Shown: piece by piece, positions 18,220-20,486 of the stretch
Layout of the letters: every line of letters begins with the position of its first letter
Numbering within the stretch: position 1 is the first letter of the stretch
Origin: Euprymna scolopes
Taxonomy: Eukaryota > Mollusca > Cephalopoda > Sepiida > Sepiolidae
Direction: 5' to 3'
Assembly: GCA_024364805.1 (NCBI GenBank)
Contig: CM044497.1
Location: 86,714,364 to 86,734,849, forward strand
DNA length: 20,486 nt
Notes under the pieces: model-generated
The model's input: only the letters and a program-made list of their open reading frames with translations
Databases searched by the model: none
Told to the model about the DNA's origin: nothing
Made by a program: the position numbers and the translations under genes

Positions 18220-18960
18220 TCTTGTGGGCTGCGACGTTTGCAACAATAGAGTTAAATAATTGTTTCTCTTTAAAAAATTGTGAGAAAAAATATAAGTTAG
18301 ATAAGATAACATTGAATGCTAGATGTATTTAGATTTTTTTCAGCCTGTTTGGGTAAGTTCTCATACACTGATGAAACCCCATGGAAATTAGTGATATTTC
18401 ACATACTATTCAAATACAAGTTCTTGAGTTAGGCAGAAACGGTTGTTTGTAAATGTTTTTGAAGTATGTATAAAATTTTTTCTCTGAATCTGTAAAGTTT
18501 TACATGATGGCCTCTTTCTCTCTCATATATTGTTCTTTTTAGAAGAAGTGAACTTTAAATTAAAATAAATTACAGAAAAATATTTTATTATACAGATATG
18601 TAGTTTATTCCAAAGATTAATTTTTAGCATCTATAATTTAAATACAATTTTGGGCATACCGCATGAACAAGGTGGCTAGTCGACAGGTCCATTTCATGAA
18701 ATTATTTATTCATCAAGCACCATTCGGGTAGTAGTCTTTTCATAATGAACTGTCAAACCAAGCTGCACTCCAAATAACAGATAGCTGCCAAATCTGCAAT
18801 TAAAGAAAATAGAGTTGTCAATTCAAAGTTCGCCCTTGTGTGCGTGCATGTGTGTGTGTGTGTGTACACACACATTCATTCAGTGACCGATACAATTATC
18901 ATATGATGAAATTTGAAAAGAAAAAAGAAATAGTACTTTATTATCTAAATATATATGGAA
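18220..18960. other. AT-rich sequence with a short GT/CA repeat
   Basis: Nothing gene-like is visible. A compact (TG)n run at about 18849-18865 passes into ACACACACA (to about 18873), so it is itself palindromic. Confidence 0.5.
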
Positions 18961-18965
18961 ATATA

Positions 18966-19098
18966 TTTTACTTGAGTCGCCCCTTATCAAAGCTCGAAGA
19001 CCACTCGAGGATAAGGGTTAATGAATGTAAAATGGTACTGTTTTAATCATTAATGGAGTAAATTGAGTAGAATTTGATTAATTATGGGATGGCTCAAC
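18966..19098 (+). repeat. Dispersed repeat copy B (unnamed family)
   Basis: The plus-strand partner of 5036-5170 on the minus strand. The core block 18984-19019 matches 33 of 36 bases, and weaker similarity continues to about 19098. The match begins a little before the core, with TTTTAC followed by GAGTCGCC against GTAGTCACC in the other copy. Confidence 0.75.
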
Positions 19099-19325
19099 AA
19101 GAACTTGTTTACATTGGACTTGAAAGCTATTATGTTGTATTCAACCGGGAAGCAGACCAGCAGAACAGTGTTCCACAGGCGGGCAGTTCTGGGAAAGAAG
19201 CTTTGTTCATGGAAACTGCATTTAAACAGAAGAGAAGGGGGAAATCATATATAGTGGTTGTAGGTAGTCAGTGTTTTGTGAAAGATAAATATATACAAAT
19301 ATTAATAAGAAAATCTTTTAATTGA
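19089..19325 (+). other. Unrecognised 78-codon open frame
   Basis: From ATGGCTCAACAAG the frame encodes a 78-residue polar, basic peptide containing NSVPQAGSSGKEALFMETAF and KQKRRGKSY. It has no signal peptide, membrane segment or domain I recognise. The amino-acid mix is less biased to Phe, Asn, Ile and Lys than other open frames in the window, so it might be a piece of a repeat-encoded or decayed exon sequence. It starts at the edge of dispersed repeat copy B, which favours repeat origin. I would not call it a gene. Confidence 0.2.
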
Positions 19326-19329
19326 CCAC

Positions 19330-20260
19330 TTTGTGTTGTATAAATTGTAAAAACGGATTAAGTTTAGATGAAAAATATCAATTTAAAAATTTCAAAAAGC
19401 AAATTAAATTATTAAAACAAAAACATTAATTTTTAGCAAATGAATATAAATAAAATATTTGATTTTTGATTTTAGTAATGCTTAAACAATTATTAAACAA
19501 ATGATCATTTTCTGTTCTCTTCACTCTCATTCTGTTTTTCTTTGTCATAATTGTGTTTCTTTTAAGCAATTTCTAACAGAAGTGTATCCTCATGATCAAG
19601 TTTTTTTTGTTGCTTAGAACATTGAAAAGATAAAATAGGAAAAATAGATTGAAAGAAATGGAATGAAAAGAAATAGGTTCTTTTAACATGCGTAATTATC
19701 GCATTGTTATATGCCAAAATGATAACTTTCCAAATATGTATGTTGAAAGAGAAATAAAAGAAAATCAAATATGGCTGCGTAATCTTTGTAAATAAACTGT
19801 GAAGTATTTGGAATTGATGTCTTTTATTAAGTTAATTTTTCTTTCTGTAATTTATTCTTTATATATAATAAAAATGGCAATGTTTTTTTCCCTAACTATC
19901 CACTCTATAGGAAAATGACACAGCCAACATTTGTACAATAGAAATAAAAGTGAAATCCTTAAGTAAATTCAGTTATAAATCCATGTGCACACGCAGTGCA
20001 TTTTGGTATCAGTGAAAATTTCGAAATTATTCTAACACTCACGAAAACAACGACACTACCCACTGTTGTACAGTCGAAAATATTGTTACTGTTATTATTA
20101 TTGGTTCCCCGATCAATCAGAGAGGGACCTATGTTATCAGTGGCGTCTGTTCTTTCGTGTGTCTGTGCCTCTCCTTTAGTCCGGACTATTGCTAGATAAT
20201 CGTTCATCAGTTTTTCCTGAAATTTTGCCATAAATTGTATTTCATTAAATAGATGTGCAG
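19330..20260. other. AT-rich sequence, nothing recognised
   Basis: No supportable feature. Overlapping open frames at 19959-20231 (minus) and 19996-20199 (plus) lie in a slightly less AT-rich patch and mirror each other. Neither resembles a known protein. Confidence 0.45.
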
Positions 20261-20276
20261 TCCAAAAATTTTTTTT

Positions 20277-20486
20277 ACAAAAATTTCCATTGCGCCGCCA
20301 GGGGCTCCAAAGATAAAAAATGCCCCAAAATGGCTAAAAATTACACATTTTGCCGCATAGCTTTTGATCCATCCATTAGATTTTTTTGAAACTTGGCCAA
20401 AATGTGGAGCTCATTGTTTTTAATATAAATCTAGTATGGGTAACCCTGACAAAATTCTGGTTCGCGTCCCCGGGGGCTTTCAGTGC
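20277..20486. repeat. Candidate ~172-bp satellite or dispersed repeat, cut by window end
   Basis: A block beginning ACAAAAATTTCCATTGCG at 20277 recurs as ACAAAATTCTGGTTCGCG at 20449. Both run into a GGGGCT string 24 bases later, and 21 of 30 bases match without gaps. The offset is 172 bases. Local G+C and CpG are higher than in the flanking DNA. One full unit and the first part of a second would be visible, the rest lying beyond the window. A single dispersed repeat with an internal duplication is the alternative. Confidence 0.4.

Noticed and set aside
18087-18332. Open frames on both strands with Ile-Tyr repeats
   Set aside because: They are produced by the (TA)28 array and the adjacent palindrome.
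18368-18390. Hammerhead-like boxes CTGATGA ... GAAA
   Set aside because: Only nine bases separate the boxes and they cannot form the required stem II; the short CACT/AGTG pairing is in the wrong place for the fold.
19074-19088. Upstream start for the 19089-19325 frame
   Set aside because: The codon at 19074 is TTG; the first ATG in this frame is at 19089. A TTG start has no support in a eukaryote.
1-20486. CRISPR array, operon or prokaryotic system
   Set aside because: The tandem repeats present lack spacers of uniform size between identical repeats, and the mobile elements are those of animal nuclear DNA.

Overview
The window looks like an intergenic or intronic stretch of a large, AT-rich, repeat-laden animal genome. 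I could not support any intact host protein gene, rRNA, tRNA or CRISPR array. The best placement is a mollusc, probably a cephalopod such as an octopus. The reasons are a mariner copy of a kind I associate with cephalopods and many arthropods, a Copia-type gag fragment of an aquatic-invertebrate flavour, long ATT and TA microsatellites, foldback elements, and Helitron-like sequence with an internal minisatellite. The taxonomic call is inference; the repeats are read directly.

Layout. 1-2.15 kb is low-information DNA holding a clean five-unit 24-bp minisatellite (981-1100). A short-loop foldback lies at 2152-2288 and a decayed ~66-bp tandem repeat at 2645-2890. At about 3.55-4.2 kb is a fossil piece of a Copia-superfamily LTR retrotransposon: an LTR-like leader with a 62-bp duplication, a primer-binding site complementary to the anticodon arm of initiator tRNA-Met, and a gag remnant. 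At 5036-5170 is the minus-strand copy of an unnamed dispersed repeat; a plus-strand copy lies at 18966-19098. At 6.3-7.1 kb are a TTA microsatellite, a ~255-bp foldback with a 34-nt self-complementary extra segment in one arm, and further stem-loops. At 9300-10176 is a non-autonomous Helitron-like element with one 5' end and two candidate 3' ends; a 47-bp minisatellite sits between the two ends. At 11739-12664 is a mariner with both terminal inverted repeats, a TA target duplication and an internally deleted transposase. A weak SINE-like region is near 13.13 kb, an (ATT)23 array at 15.6 kb, and a (TA)28 array abutting a nearly perfect 46-bp palindrome at 18.1 kb. The last 220 bases look like the start of a ~172-bp satellite or dispersed repeat running off the window.

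No genes can be shown to work together here. The content is layers of mobile-element insertion and local tandem duplication. The most unusual points are the two-ended Helitron with its inter-terminus minisatellite, the foldback with a hairpin inside its arm, and the unnamed repeat family seen twice in opposite orientation.
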